Source: Vanrija pseudolonga
Lineage: Eukaryota; Basidiomycota; Tremellomycetes; Trichosporonales; Trichosporonaceae
Reading direction: 5' to 3'
DNA length: 64,000 nt
NCBI RefSeq assembly: GCF_020906515.1
Contig: NC_085855.1
Location: 1,178,001 to 1,242,000 of the forward strand
The notes under the pieces are model-generated. The model ran no database searches, was not told the origin of the DNA, and worked only from the letters and a program-made list of their open reading frames with translations. Position 1 is the first letter of the stretch; each line of letters starts with the position of its first letter. A program made the translations under genes and the position numbers. Below are positions 33,308-46,548 of this stretch, one piece after another.

Positions 33308-35345
33308 TTAACCGGCAAGGTTGCAGAGACCGGGACGAAGGGCGCACCACTCGGGCTGGATGGGGATCGCGCGCACCCCCTTGTCGACGATACGGTAGCG
33401 GATGTCGTGGAGGCGGCCCGTGGCGCTGACTGCGCTCAGCGGGAAGCCCTTGGCGCCGCCGCCGGTCCAGAAGACCTCGGCAAAGGCCGCAGCGCGGGGC
33501 CAGATCTGCGAGTCGATGTTGGACTCGTCGGTCTGCTCGGCCCAGACAGATGCCTGGCCTGGGGGTGTGAGTAAGGGAGGTAGGGATGGCGACGGCCCGA
33601 CTCACCGCCGAGGACCTGCGCGTGCTGCGCCGGCGTGGTGCCGTTGTAAGGGTCAAACGAGTAGATGTGCGCCCAGGTCTTGTACGGGTCGCACCACGAG
33701 TTGAGGCCGCCGTCGGCGGTGACCCAGCCGCCCTGGCCACAGTCCTGTTGCGGGTTAGTGCTGCCAACGGCTCAATCACCCACGAGGTAGAAGTAGTCGT
33801 TGGACGCGTGCACGAGGCGGAGGCCCTTGTCAGCCACCTGCTTGACGCTGGCGCTGCTGATCCAGACCTGGACGACGGTGGCGGGGTCGAGGCCGGTGTC
33901 GCCGTGCGAGATGGCCTGGGTGTGAGCGATGCCTCTTGGGGCCGCTTACCATCTCCTCCCACACGACGGGGGTGCGGCCGACGCTGCGGAGCGTGTTGTG
34001 CGTCTGGACGGTAAAGTTCTTGAGGGCGTTCTCGATCGTCCAAGAGTTGGCCTTGAGGATGGCCTGGGTGGGGGCGTCCTCGTCCTGGGGAGGGGTGAGC
34101 AAAGTGTCGCCGCACGCCACACTCACATAGCACTTGACGTTGAGCTCGTCGCCGCCGGTGCCAAAGTACGCGCTCTTGGTCAGACCCGCGACCGACTTGA
34201 ACAGCGACGACACAAAGCCAGTCACCTTCTGGTCGGCGAAGCGGAGCTGGCCGGCAGGCGGCTCGTTGGCGTACGTCGTCCACGGGCGCTTCTCAAAGCA
34301 GGCAATGTAGTCGGGGTACGAGTCGTAGATGATGGACGTGTGGCCCGGGGTGTCGATCTCGATGACGACGTCGATGCCGCGCTGGGCGTGTCAGCCTTGG
34401 TCTGGATCCTGGCTCGCTACTCACCTCGCCAGCATACTGGATAATGTCCTTGACCTGGGCCTCGGAGTAGACCTCGGCGGGCGAGTAGGCGCCCTTGGCG
34501 GCGAGGTTGGGGAAGGCGGACAGGGCCAGGGGCCACGACTGCGAGTCGACAATGTGCCAGTGGAGGACGTTGAGCTGGAAGTTGGGTTAGCACTGTCCGA
34601 TCGCGCGGCCCACCCACCTTGACAAGGCTCATGATGTCGAGCTGGCGCTTGATCGTCTCGACCGAGAAGAAGTGGCGCGACGTATCAATCAGGACCGCGC
34701 GCCAGGGGAAAGCGGGCTTGTCATCGATGTGGTAGGGCGCGTACGGCGCGAACGTGGGGTTGGCTCCGCCTCCGCTGCCGCCGCCGCCCCAGTTGGCAGC
34801 GTCGGCGACCTCACCATCGCGCGCCTGGCGGTAGTCGCGGCGGGCGACCTTTGCGCCCTTGTTGAGCTTGAACCAGAGGTTCTCGAAGGTGGTGAGGGCG
34901 CGGAGGAGGCCGAGCGAGCTGGCGCCGGTGGCGCTCGCGACGCCCGCGGCGGACACGTCGAGAGTGTACGCCTCGTTGGCGATACGCTTGTCGACTGGCT
35001 GGTCGCGACGGACGCGATCGGGTCCTGGACCGCGCCCTTGGCGTAGTTGAGCACCAGCTCCTTGACGTACGACTTGCAGCCCTGGCCGTTGGGGAAGAAC
35101 TCTGCGCCGTGGGTGGGCGAGAGGAACTGGTGCTGCGAGCGCTGGAGGTTGGCCTGCGTGCGCGCGATGGCCGACACGAGGTCGGCGGGCGCCTTGCCCC
35201 CCGCCACCGAGATCTTGAACCCGCGGTCGAGGCACACGGTGCTGTTGCCCGTCGTGGAGGACGCGGGCGCGGGCCAGACGTTGAGGTCGGCAGCCGCGGG
35301 GGCGGCGAGCAGGGCAGCGACAGCGAAGAGGGTCTTGAGGAGCAT
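33308..35345 (-). CDS. Secreted beta-N-acetylhexosaminidase, glycoside hydrolase family 20
   Basis: Exons (minus): 34618-35345, 34425-34574, 34127-34381, 33950-34084, 33784-33915, 33606-33744, 33308-33558; about 577-596 aa. A signal peptide (MLLKTLFAVAALLAAPAAA) is followed by a GH20 N-domain (LNVWPAPAS), the barrel start FPWRAVLIDTSRHFFSVETI, LNVLHWHIVDSQSWPL, VVIEIDTPGHTSII, the catalytic pair in YFGTGGDELN (Asp-Glu), VVQVWISS and QASVWAEQTDESNID. It removes terminal GlcNAc/GalNAc, typically in chitin breakdown or wall remodelling outside the cell. Exon 1 is 728 nt, two bases out of frame. The frame reading AVQDPIASV before about 35025 does not continue into QPVDKRIANEAYTLDV after about 35000. 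Either a 56-nt intron with a weak GTGCTC donor, a single-base indel, or a sequencing error explains this. Confidence 0.88.
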
Positions 35346-37181
35346 TGTAGTTGTGGGTGTGCGTGTGTTTCTTTCGTTCGAGGAGTCGGGAGTCGTTGGG
35401 GGGTAAGCCCGCCCGCAGTCCAGAGCTAGGTATTTAAGCTGGCGAGAGACGAGACACCGCCGCAGTGAGTGATGCCGATGGTGTCGAGGCAATGATGGTG
35501 GCCCGAGACAGCGCAGCACCAGTCGTGGGCCGACCCGGCTCACGAGTGATGGCCTTCCCGCTAGCCGACCCGGCGGCGATAACAGCGACCTTGAGCGTCA
35601 AGCCGAGTCACGACGCAACGTGCGCGACATCACGAGGTGCCCTCGTCGTCCGTCCGGCGACTTGTCCGCGGTCATGTCTCGAGGCGAGGCCCAAGAGCCC
35701 GTCTGGTGGACCACGGCGCCGTAAGCTGGCGCTTGCGCTGACCAGCGCGCATCGGGAACCCCGCACGGCGACGACGCGGCGTAAGCTGCAGCTCGACGCT
35801 ACGAACCGAGCTGGACGTCCCGCCTGACTTGTTTTAGGGGCAAGACAGATAGAGTTGGGTTCAAGCAGCGACAAGGCAAGGCGAGGCGCCGAGGCGCGCG
35901 AGGCACGCAAATGCCAAGCTGCTTCCAGCGGCACATGACGTCGCTTGCTTCCCAGTTTAGCGTCGCGCGTGCAGCCATATCAACGCGCCAGTGCGTGCGT
36001 CCACCGGCCCATTCTCAAGATGCGCCTGCGGCGATGTCGCCGAGATTACTCCGATCAGTGGGGGCGCACGGTCGCGCGTGCTCGAGGGCACTCGGCAGCG
36101 CTGCAGCGCGCACAGGCACTTGGGCCGGTATGCGGGGGTCAGTGTGGCCTTGCCCAGCCTGGCCTGGTCTGGCCTGCTGTACCCGCCTGGCCTGGCGTGG
36201 CCTTGCCCCATGCCTCTCTCTACTGCTCGAGCTCAACTCCATGGCGCGCGCGTTCGTCCCCATGCTCGCTTGCTCTCCCGATCTGGCTCTGCTATCAACG
36301 CGCGCTCCACGCACGATTCCCGCGATCGCACCCCACCCCACCCCACCCCACCACCCCCGCGGCGACCGCGCCGCGGCGTGACGAGGAGCACGAGATGGCG
36401 AGATGGTGGCGCGCGCGTGGCGTCCACGCGCCGAAGTATGCGTGGGATTGCGGAGCGCTTCGCGGCGGGGTACGGCACAGCGCGGCGCGATAAGCTGCCT
36501 TTGAGAGACTCGCGGCGTGCGGCGCGGTGGTCGGTGCGGCGTCGAGGGGGGTGGACGTCGAAAGTGGAGGCATGGGCAGGCTGTATTAGAACCCCGTCCT
36601 AATGAGCTATCCTAATGCACTTCTCTGGCCTAATGTCGCTCTCGGCGTTAACGATGTGGCGCTGTCAGCCGCTCGCACCCGCATGCAGGCACAAAATAAA
36701 GTCTGGCGTCGAGGTCAAGTCTGCTGTTGCACAACCATCACCTTTGCACGAGCAAGCACACACAGTGAGTATCCGTCGATCCGATCCGCTCTCTCTCCAC
36801 ATTACACACACACACGCAGGCGCGTACCTTGCGCCTGCGCCCTCGCCTACACACGCCCCGGCGATCGCTCTCGCGACACCGCCAGTGCGTGCTTGAGAAT
36901 GAAGAAATCATCTGTGTAAATAGGAAGTGCCATCTTATGCTCGCGGCAATGCCGTGCGCTGTGCTGTTTCCAGGTTCTCTGATCTACCTACCCCTTCCTG
37001 TTCTCTTATTTTTGCTTGCAGAAGGAAAAAGCTGACACCATCAGGCTCTGCTTGCTTGCTTTGCTCGACGTTGTAGCTAGCTAGCTTGTACCCTCCCTTC
37101 GACGACGATGCATCTGTCTCTCTATGACTGAGGCAATCGCCCATGGCTGCCGCCGCGTGCCGCTACTTCCCCACTACCTCC
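35346..37181. other. 1.8-kb upstream region of the GH20 gene
   Basis: No gene is supported. A TTAAATA element on the minus strand (about 35430-35436) could be the GH20 TATA box. The region contains CTGG-rich DNA near 36150-36200 and a CCCCA x4 tract. Its far end is the 3' flank of RGP1. The long promoter fits a regulated extracellular enzyme, but that is inference. Confidence 0.45.
36331..36350. repeat. CCCCA x4 pentanucleotide repeat
   Basis: Four perfect CCCCA units followed by degenerate CCACCCCC. This is a simple repeat and, as an isolated internal tract, not evidence of a telomere. Confidence 0.8.
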
Positions 37182-40092
37182 TTATACCGTGTGCACGCTT
37201 GGGCGTACGACAAACGCCGTGCTTCCCGCAAGCACCTGCACGGGCACCTCACATTCCACCGTCTCGGCCCGTGTCTCGGTCCAGAGCTCGGGATTGGTCG
37301 TGCCACCGGGTGCGAAGAGCGGCGCGAGCCCAGCAGACGCAACAAAGGGCTGGTTGTCGCCGTCGCCGGGGGCCACGGGGAGGAGGCTAACAGACGATGT
37401 GGACGGCGCAGGCCGCTTCTCTTCACTCCGGCGCTTCTCGGGACTTTGAGACAGGCTGCGCCGCGCTTCGGCACTCTTTCGAGGCGGGTTGCCGCTCGGC
37501 CGCCGTGCGTGCCCGTTGCCCTTCTGCGAAGGCGGCGATGAAACGAGAAACGCGAGACGCACACGCCATTCCACACCGCCTGGTCGGCCCTCACCGCCCG
37601 CGGCGACCCCAAATGCCGGTGCCGCGTCTGAAGGGATATCCAGTGTGAAACTGATTCGGGAAGTGTGCAGTGCGTATCCCGACTGGCTGTCCGCATGGAC
37701 GCGACGCAGCTCGGGTGATCGTGCTTTCCCCGCGTGGCTAGCCGACGGTGGGAGCAACGATTCTGGCACCACCTCGTGTGTCTCGAGGAAAGCCGAGCAC
37801 TTGAGAACTCGACGGGTAGACTCGTTGTTGAAAGTTACCACGCCAAGAACCGTTTCGCCGAGGCGGTACGTCGTCTTGATCAGCGTCAGCACGGCGACGA
37901 CTTCGCCTTCCTGTCGAATGTCGTAAGATGCTGGTGGGTCAATCATCAAGCCAAGACATCAGACCCACCCTTCGGCGAATGCCGCGACAAAATCTCGACA
38001 GCCTCGCCGGATCGTTGCCCCTCCTCGACGAGCTCGTCATCGCCAGCGACAAAGCTCGTCGCACGTGCCCGTCGCTGCCCCATCGGGCTGACACTGGGTG
38101 CCAGGAGGAAGTGCGAGTTTGATGGCGTTCGTGGGAGGCCCGGGCTCTTGAGCCCTGGACCACGTGAGGGAGATAACGGCTCGAGAGGCGAGAACGCCTT
38201 GCTTGGCGACGGCGGAACACGCGGCACGCCGTCCGCCGTCGGCTCCAGCGTCCGCAGTAATCGCTGTGCGTAGGCGCCCAGAGAGTCGGCTTTCAGCCGT
38301 GGCGGCGCGTGCACTATCTCTGGCCGTACTGTGCGGGGCACCGACGACGCGGCTTGCCGCTCCTCGACCACATTACCCGTCTCCGTGGTCTGAATTACGG
38401 GTTGGAGGACGTCATATGCCCTCAATGGCTGCCCAAGCGTCACATGGGGCCACACCCGAATTGGAATGGTGATTTCTTTGGCACGCTGCTTCCGGCCACC
38501 CGGTAATGCCACGTTGAGCGACACGACGAGGTCGTAGGAGAACCGAATCGCTTTGCCTTTAAATGCTGGGGGGAGGTTCACGGGAAGTGGCAACGTGTAG
38601 ACGACTTGACATCAGCAGGAGGCCACCATAGGCGTCACTCACAATCTCGGCTCTCTCCCTCCGCAAGCTTGATATCCACGCCGATCAGGCTTCGCGTCGT
38701 TTCCAAAACCGGCAGCTCCTGCGTGTTCCACACCCGCTTGCGTTCCTCTTCCAGACTTCCGCCAGTTCCACCCATCACTAGCCCCTTCGCAAGGCCAAAC
38801 AAGCTTCCGGTCAAGCTTGGCTGTGTCGCCTGGCCAATAGTGCCAGTTCCAAAGTTGAATGACCACCGCGAACCTCCAGGCCGCGACGCATCCGACGGTG
38901 CCAGAGACCCAGAGCCAATTGGCTGATGCAACAGCTGAGCGCGTAGTGGCAACAATGGGTCTGGTGGGATATGCTGGGTCGAAGGAGCGAAGCGTGCAAT
39001 CAGACGCGTGTAACCCCATAGAACGCTGGTCACGCCGATTTGAACCGGCGGTCGATTCCGAGCCGAAGGGTGCTGCGGCGGAGGGGAAAGCAATTCGCCG
39101 GGGTTGTGATACGTTGGTGATCGCGAGTGCGACAGCCGCGCAGAGGGAGGCCGTCGACCCGACTCGCTGCCAGCATCCGACACGGACGAGGTGGGACTTG
39201 GAACGCGTCCATTCGGCGGTGGCGGAACGATTCTCAACTGCTGGCGGACAGGTGTGGTGTGTGGCTCCTCGGCAACATCAGGTAATGACGGAGACGGGGA
39301 GGGCGATACCCGCGAAGACCCGTTCCGTGACGGCCCGGGGGTTTCCGCCAGCGCACCAACAGCTTCATCAACGGAGATGGTCGGTGTTTGAGGAGTCGGC
39401 GGCGCAGAGACTTGACTGCCTGGCGTGACGCCGTCACCCTCGGTAATCCCTGCTGTCGGCGGCGGTGTCGCAAATCTGCCCATGTCGGGATCGGGCGATG
39501 TCATGAACGCGGTGCTCGCAACGGAAATCTTGCGCGCGTGGGGGTGGGACACCGGAATCCCAGGTGATCTTCGGGCAGGCAGTGTCGGCGGCAGGGGCGA
39601 TGGCGGTGGCTCGCTAGCTGCTGGCTCTGGTGACCTGCTTGGGGTTTCCACCCCGCCGCCGAGAGCCCACACCATCTCCTGCGGGCTGATAATTCCCTTG
39701 CTCAGCGCCAGACTCTGTGACCTCCGAGTGTGCGTATTGAGTGACGACCGGCGCGTATGCTCGCCGCGCCATATCGAGCCGCCGGGAGAGCTCAGATCTG
39801 GGCTGGCCACCGTGGGCGTCGCTGAAGGGGCGGGCGAGTTGACCGACGTCGACGTCGACGACGACGCCTTGGCGCCGGGAAGCAGGTTCAACCCCGTCGC
39901 ACTGACACCTTCGCTCGTATCGGTGACATTTGGCGCGGCGGTGTGGATGGGAACGCGCGTATTGCGTAGCGTGATGACCGCGGAGAACGTCTCACCAGCG
40001 TAGAAGGCTGACGCCGACGGCGTGACGATGACTTCGAGGTGCGGGTCCTCTGGGTCGAAGGCTACTGTCGTCGGCGAGGAGATGGAGAACAT
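37182..40092 (-). CDS. RGP1: Rgp1, arrestin-like subunit of the Ric1-Rgp1 Ypt6/Rab6 exchange factor
   Basis: Three exons (minus), 38643-40092, 37969-38604 and 37182-37930, giving 944 aa. Arrestin-like beta-sandwich segments typical of Rgp1 are LEVIVTPSASAFYAGETFSA at the N-terminus, LPLPVNLPPAFKGKAIRFSY with VSLNVALPGGR in the middle, and VLTLIKTTYRLGETVLGVV near the C-terminus. Together with Ric1 it activates the Golgi GTPase Ypt6 for endosome-to-Golgi traffic. Both introns are short (38 nt each). The first acceptor is TCAAG rather than the usual YAG, chosen because it alone gives the conserved FVYTLPLP join. Disordered Ser/Pro-rich inserts of about 300 and 130 residues make it longer than yeast Rgp1 (about 660 aa). 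Confidence 0.9.
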
Positions 40093-40839
40093 GTCGCCGA
40101 GTTATCGCGAGTATTCCAGTGCCAAGACGCCGATGATGACGCAGAGCAGCGCCGCTGCGGCGAGTGCGTAGTGCCAGCTGTTCGTACGCGCACTTCACCT
40201 AGTCGTGCGCAGTGACAATGTCGTCGTCGTGGCCATTTACGCGTCGTTGCGCGTTGTTGTTGTCGCCAGTTGTGCGTTATGGAGGGGTGTTTTCCCAAAA
40301 TTCTTGGCGGTGTGAGCTGAGAAAGAGAGAGAGAGCACAAGGTCAAGGCGTCAACGGCGGCGGCGACGGCAACGAGTGGGGTGGAGGGCGACGATGGGCT
40401 GCGAGCGTGTCACCACAGTGAGCGGCGGGCGCACGCACATCTGCGGGGTCCCCACAAGCACTCAAGGCAGCATGCCACCGAGACGGAGTCTTTAGACCTT
40501 CCTTTTACTTCCGCTTCCGTTTGTGACCAGCAGCCACGCACTGTCTGTGTTCTCTCTTGCACCAGTCTCAGTCAGTTTTCACCACGCCCTTTCAACAACT
40601 TGCCCTTCTTCACAAGTCGTTTTCTCATCCATCTCTTAATAAAATATACCCATCAAACGGCGCGCATCGACAGACAGACGAACACGCTACCACACCCGAC
40701 TTGACCGAACATCAAAATCCATCTCTAGCATCCGGTACATTCAGTGGCGAATTCACCGTGCACACACGGACTTGCCCGAGCCGAATTTGCTTCCTCCGCC
40801 CCCCCACTCTGTCGCGTTCGGCTTGGAATCAACAAGACG
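40093..40839. other. Divergent promoter region between RGP1 and ESA1
   Basis: 747 bp without a gene. It has a GA repeat at about 40321-40337 and a long CT-rich stretch with CAACTT/CTTCTTCA elements from about 40490 to 40640, typical of fungal leaders. It continues as ESA1 5' UTR up to the ATG at 40840. Confidence 0.55.
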
Positions 40840-42549
<1,710 letters not shown>

Positions 42550-42751
42550 GCTTCATCGTCTCCCTTCTCTTCTTTGGTTGTAGTGTTTCCCACTAGACAG
42601 ATTCCAACATGTTGTACACTCTCAAGCAAACCAACAAACAAATCAAACCCATGTTCTTCTTGAAGTCTAAACCATGATGCATGATAGTACAAAGAGTGCT
42701 GCAGTGCTAGAGGCGGAAGAAACTGTAAATGATGAGACGACGACCCGACCA

Positions 42752-45700
42752 CTAGCTCCTCTTCTTCTTCTCGGCCTTCTTGACGCGCTTGAGCGCGCGC
42801 ACCTCCTTGCGCATACGGGCGTCCACCATCTTGTACTTGCCCTTGACGCCCTTTGGTCGGCCCTGGATACCCTTGTTGGACGCACGGGCAACAACGACCT
42901 TGCGCTCCTTGTACTTCTCGCCAGCGGCAGCGCGGTTGAGAAGCTTGGAGACCTGGCGTGCCTTCTCGCCGTCGTTCAGGTCCTCGGTCTCCATGACGCC
43001 GTCGGCACGCTTCTTGGCGCGCTCGAGACGCTGGTGCGCCTTGATCTTCTTGCGCCACTTGGCCTCGGCGACCTTCTTGATCGGACGCGCGTCGAGGGCA
43101 CGCTGACGCTCCTTGAGCGCGTCGACCGCCTCCTTGGTGATCGGGATGTTGGGGCGGTAGTACTTGGACTCGTCGTCCAGGAACCAGCTTGGCAGACCGT
43201 CCTTGTTGTGCGTGGACAGGCGGTTGAAGCCCTCGTCGATGAGCTTGTCGGCCGTTGTCTGACGGTTGGCAAGACGGTGGGCGATGGAAACGGCCTCGGC
43301 AGTGAGAAGACCCTTGGCTGCGGTGTGTCAGCTACATACCTCCGGAGTGCGCAGCTACTCACTCTTGATCTTCTGCTGGAGCACCTCGTCCTGGTTCTCG
43401 TCCTCGACATCCCATTCAGGGTCCTCGTCCTTCTCCTGGGGCACGATCTCAAAGTCGTCATCATCCTCGCCCTCCTTGTCGTCAAGTGTTGACTCGAGCG
43501 AAGAGTCCATGTCGACGTCCGACGCGTCGTCCTCGTCCTCGTCGTCCATCTCGACATCCTCCTCGTCGTCTCCGCTCTCATCATCGCCCTCCTCGCTCTC
43601 GTCATCGCCGTCAAGGGCAGCAAGAGCGGCCATGTCGCCCACGCCCTTGAAGACGGACTGGTCGAACCAGACCTGAGCGTTGCGGCTCATGGCAGCACGC
43701 TGCTCGGACTCGGCCAATGTCGTGACCAGCTTCTTGGGCTGGGGTGCCCGGGCATCAGGGCGGATCTTGATCGCGGCCTTCTTCTTGGCGGCCTTGGTTG
43801 ATGGTCCGGCCTCGCCCTCCTCGTCCGAGTCGTCACTGTCGGCCTCCTCGCCAATCTTGGCCTTCTGGGCGGCGACGAGGTCCCAACCACCGTCCTCGCT
43901 CTCCTCGGCTTCGTCCTCCTCATCGTCTCCGCGGCGGGGGAAACGGCGGACCATCTGGTCACGGTAGCCCTTGTCGACACCATCGTCGCTCTCCTCGCCA
44001 TCGTTGATACCGTGCCAGGAAGCGTAGTTCCCGTCCTTGAGGCGCTGCTGCTTGACCTTCCACTTGGCATCGCGCTCGGCCATGCGCTCCTTGTAGTCGT
44101 CGTACATGCCGTCGAGCTCGCCTTCCAGCTCCTGAGCGCGGAGCTCCCTCTCCTCGTCGGACGAGTAGACTTCGTCGTCGCTCTCCTCTGCAGGGGCGGC
44201 AGAAGTCTCCTCCTCCTCGTCAGACAAGCCATCGGCGTCCAGAATGGTGTCGTGGAGGTTGCCCCGGCCGCGGAGCTCACGCTCACCCTCGCCAAGGTCG
44301 AACATCTCGTCTTCACCGGCAAGGGCGCGGTCCTCCATTTCGAGGTCGGTCGGCGCGGACATACCGAGCTGGAGCTTCTGGATTGTGCGCGTCTTGATCT
44401 CGTTCTTCCTCTTCTTCTCACGCTTCTGCTTGGCCATCTTCTCCTCGTGGAGCTTCTTGAGCTGATACTGTCAGCGCGGCCTATGGGAAATTCCCTCTCA
44501 CCTCCTCGGTAATCTGCTCCTCCTCGTCAAGGGGCTCAACCTCGACCTCCTCGGTCGCCTCCGCGTTGGGGTCGACCTTGACGTCCAGACCGATTTCAAG
44601 ACGGATGGCGAGACGCCACTTCATGAGCTCCTTGAATTCACGCTTGCCGAGAACCTTGAGATCCTTGAAGTTGGCAAGGACATCGGGAGTAGTGTGCCGT
44701 GACTTGAGCCACTCCTTCTCCTCCTCGGTTTCGAACACAATCTCGTTCATGGTACCGAGGATGGCGACGCCGTCACCCTTGATGAAGGCGGACACGGGAG
44801 ATTTGTGGAACAGGGTGTAGTCGCCATCTTCGTAACCGTCACGGGCACGACGCTTCTTCTCGGGGTTGTACACGTTCGCGTGGGCGTGGTTGTTGCTGGC
44901 GGCGAGACGGGCGATGAGGTTGGCAGACGACACGAGCGACTCCTGGGTGGCGGCAATACCGGGCTTGCCAGTCTCCTCGGTGATCGACTCGGGCAAGGCA
45001 GCGAGGTCCTTGAAGACGTGCTTTGGGTCAAGGAACTTGGGATCAATGTACTTGGGCGCAATGAAGTCGCGGCACACGACGAAGATCTCAGCGGAGACGT
45101 TACTGAGTGGGTCAGCTTGCGATCAAGAGGCTGGCAGCTAAACTCACCGAGACGAGGGGGGCTTGGTAGCCTCGACCGAACGGAACAGCTGGCCAAAGAC
45201 CCACATCAGACTGTTATAGTCCTTAGAACGGAAGACCTTGGTGACAAAGTTTCCGCCCTTGATGAGGAACTCGGTAGCGAGCTTGAGCGACTGGAGCACG
45301 AGCTCGTTCTGGGTGAAGGCGTCCTGGATCCATGCGGCACCGACGTTGGGCGCACCGTCATGGAGCACGAGATCGGCCTTCCAGTCGTGCATGTGTTGCC
45401 TGAGCTCGTTGCGACAGGCCGGGGTGGTGATATCGGCCGCGAAGGTGATAACGTGCGGGAGCGGCTTGATGGGCACCAAGTCGACACCGATGATCAGAGA
45501 GCCCTTGGGCATGTACTTCTCAGCGACCTGGAGCCAACCACCGGGGGCGGCACAGAGATCGATGGTACATTTCGATTTTGAGAGAAGGTCGTACTTGCGG
45601 TTCAAGTGGACGAGCTTGCTGGGGTCGTCGTCAGTGTGATGCCGAGTGAGCTCGAGGAGAGACTTACAAGGCCGAACGGGCGCGGTAGCCCTGCTCCTTG

Positions 45701-45759
45701 GCAAGCCTGTAGAACTTGTCAAGACGGCCCTTGCCCGACTTCTTGTCGTGCTTTCCCAT
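42752..45759 (-). CDS. SPB1: Spb1, AdoMet-dependent 2'-O-ribose methyltransferase of pre-60S rRNA
   Basis: Five exons (minus): 45668-45759, 45148-45618, 44502-45102, 43363-44461, 42752-43317, giving 942 aa. The N-terminal FtsJ/RrmJ domain starts [20 protein letters not shown]; motif I is [17 protein letters not shown], with [20 protein letters not shown] and SAEIFVVC supplying the D, K and E of the K-D-K-E catalytic set. The middle carries an acidic DUF3381-like segment and long Glu/Asp runs. The C-terminal Spb1_C region ([31 protein letters not shown]-type [20 protein letters not shown]) ends in KKAEKKKRS, basic and nucleolar in type. In yeast it methylates G2922 in the 25S A-loop. Confidence 0.96.
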
Positions 45760-46548
45760 CTTGAGTGTCGACTGCGATGGGGGAGGGGGTGGGTATGGCT
45801 GGAGAGAAGTGTCAACAGTCGATGGTGTTGCTCGCTCGACCACACTGCAGCTCGACAATCTCAAAATCTCTGGTGGAGGCATTTGGTTCCGCTCCCCCTT
45901 CCCTCCACCAGCAATTTGCCACCAGACGCGTCCGACACCACAAGGCAGCTCGCACGAGACATTTGACTCTTTAACATAGTTTGTCAACTAACACAACATG
46001 CACAGTGCTACAAAACTGCAACTTACAACACGATACTTACTATAAGGCATCGAACAGAACAACATTGACAGTCTTGCGCTTGTGGGTGTTGCAGAATCGT
46101 CAGATGTTGATCACGTGACTCGTTAGTAGAGATCTTCGACTGGTGCGCTCTCCACCGTAGCTGAGGTCAATCTACAGCGGGCTGCAGAGTTGAGGATCAA
46201 GATCAAGCTGGACCGACGTGATCTACTCTACAGAGGATCTCTCTATCTCTCTCTTTCTCTCTCTCGACTGTATCGGCCTGTGAGGCTAAGGATGGCCGCC
46301 ATCATCCCACCATCTGCCACCAGCCCCTCCTGTCACTGACCTCTGGGATGTGGCACTGAGTGTGGCGAACTCACTGAGGTGCGATATTCAACGGAGCGCA
46401 CACTCCCAGTACGTCATGTGGACCCACCACCAGCCCCGTGCATAGCAGGAATCGTGCGCTCACGCACAGCCTACGCACAGTTCGTCGGCCTGTACGTTCG
46501 GCCACGAGCCAACGTCCCCCTCGCAGCCAGCATGTTTCCAGTCACACC
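45760..46548. other. Divergent promoter region between SPB1 and the next gene
   Basis: 789 bp with no supported gene. It includes a TCACGTGA element, a CT-rich tract (about 46238-46265) and the 5' leader of the gene starting at 46549. Confidence 0.55.
46111..46118. promoter_or_regulatory. E-box TCACGTGA
   Basis: 8-bp palindrome with CACGTG core, about 350 bp upstream of SPB1 and about 430 bp upstream of the unknown gene. It is the second such element in a divergent promoter of this window, and a candidate bHLH binding site. Confidence 0.4.

Noticed and set aside
33114-34283. 389-codon open frame on the minus strand across the GH20 gene
   Set aside because: It is a shadow frame. The GH20 exons with catalytic motifs occupy the same strand in other frames and splice cleanly.
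36331-36350. CCCCA tract as an internal telomere repeat
   Set aside because: Only four units, no TTAGGG-like phase, and it sits between ordinary genes.
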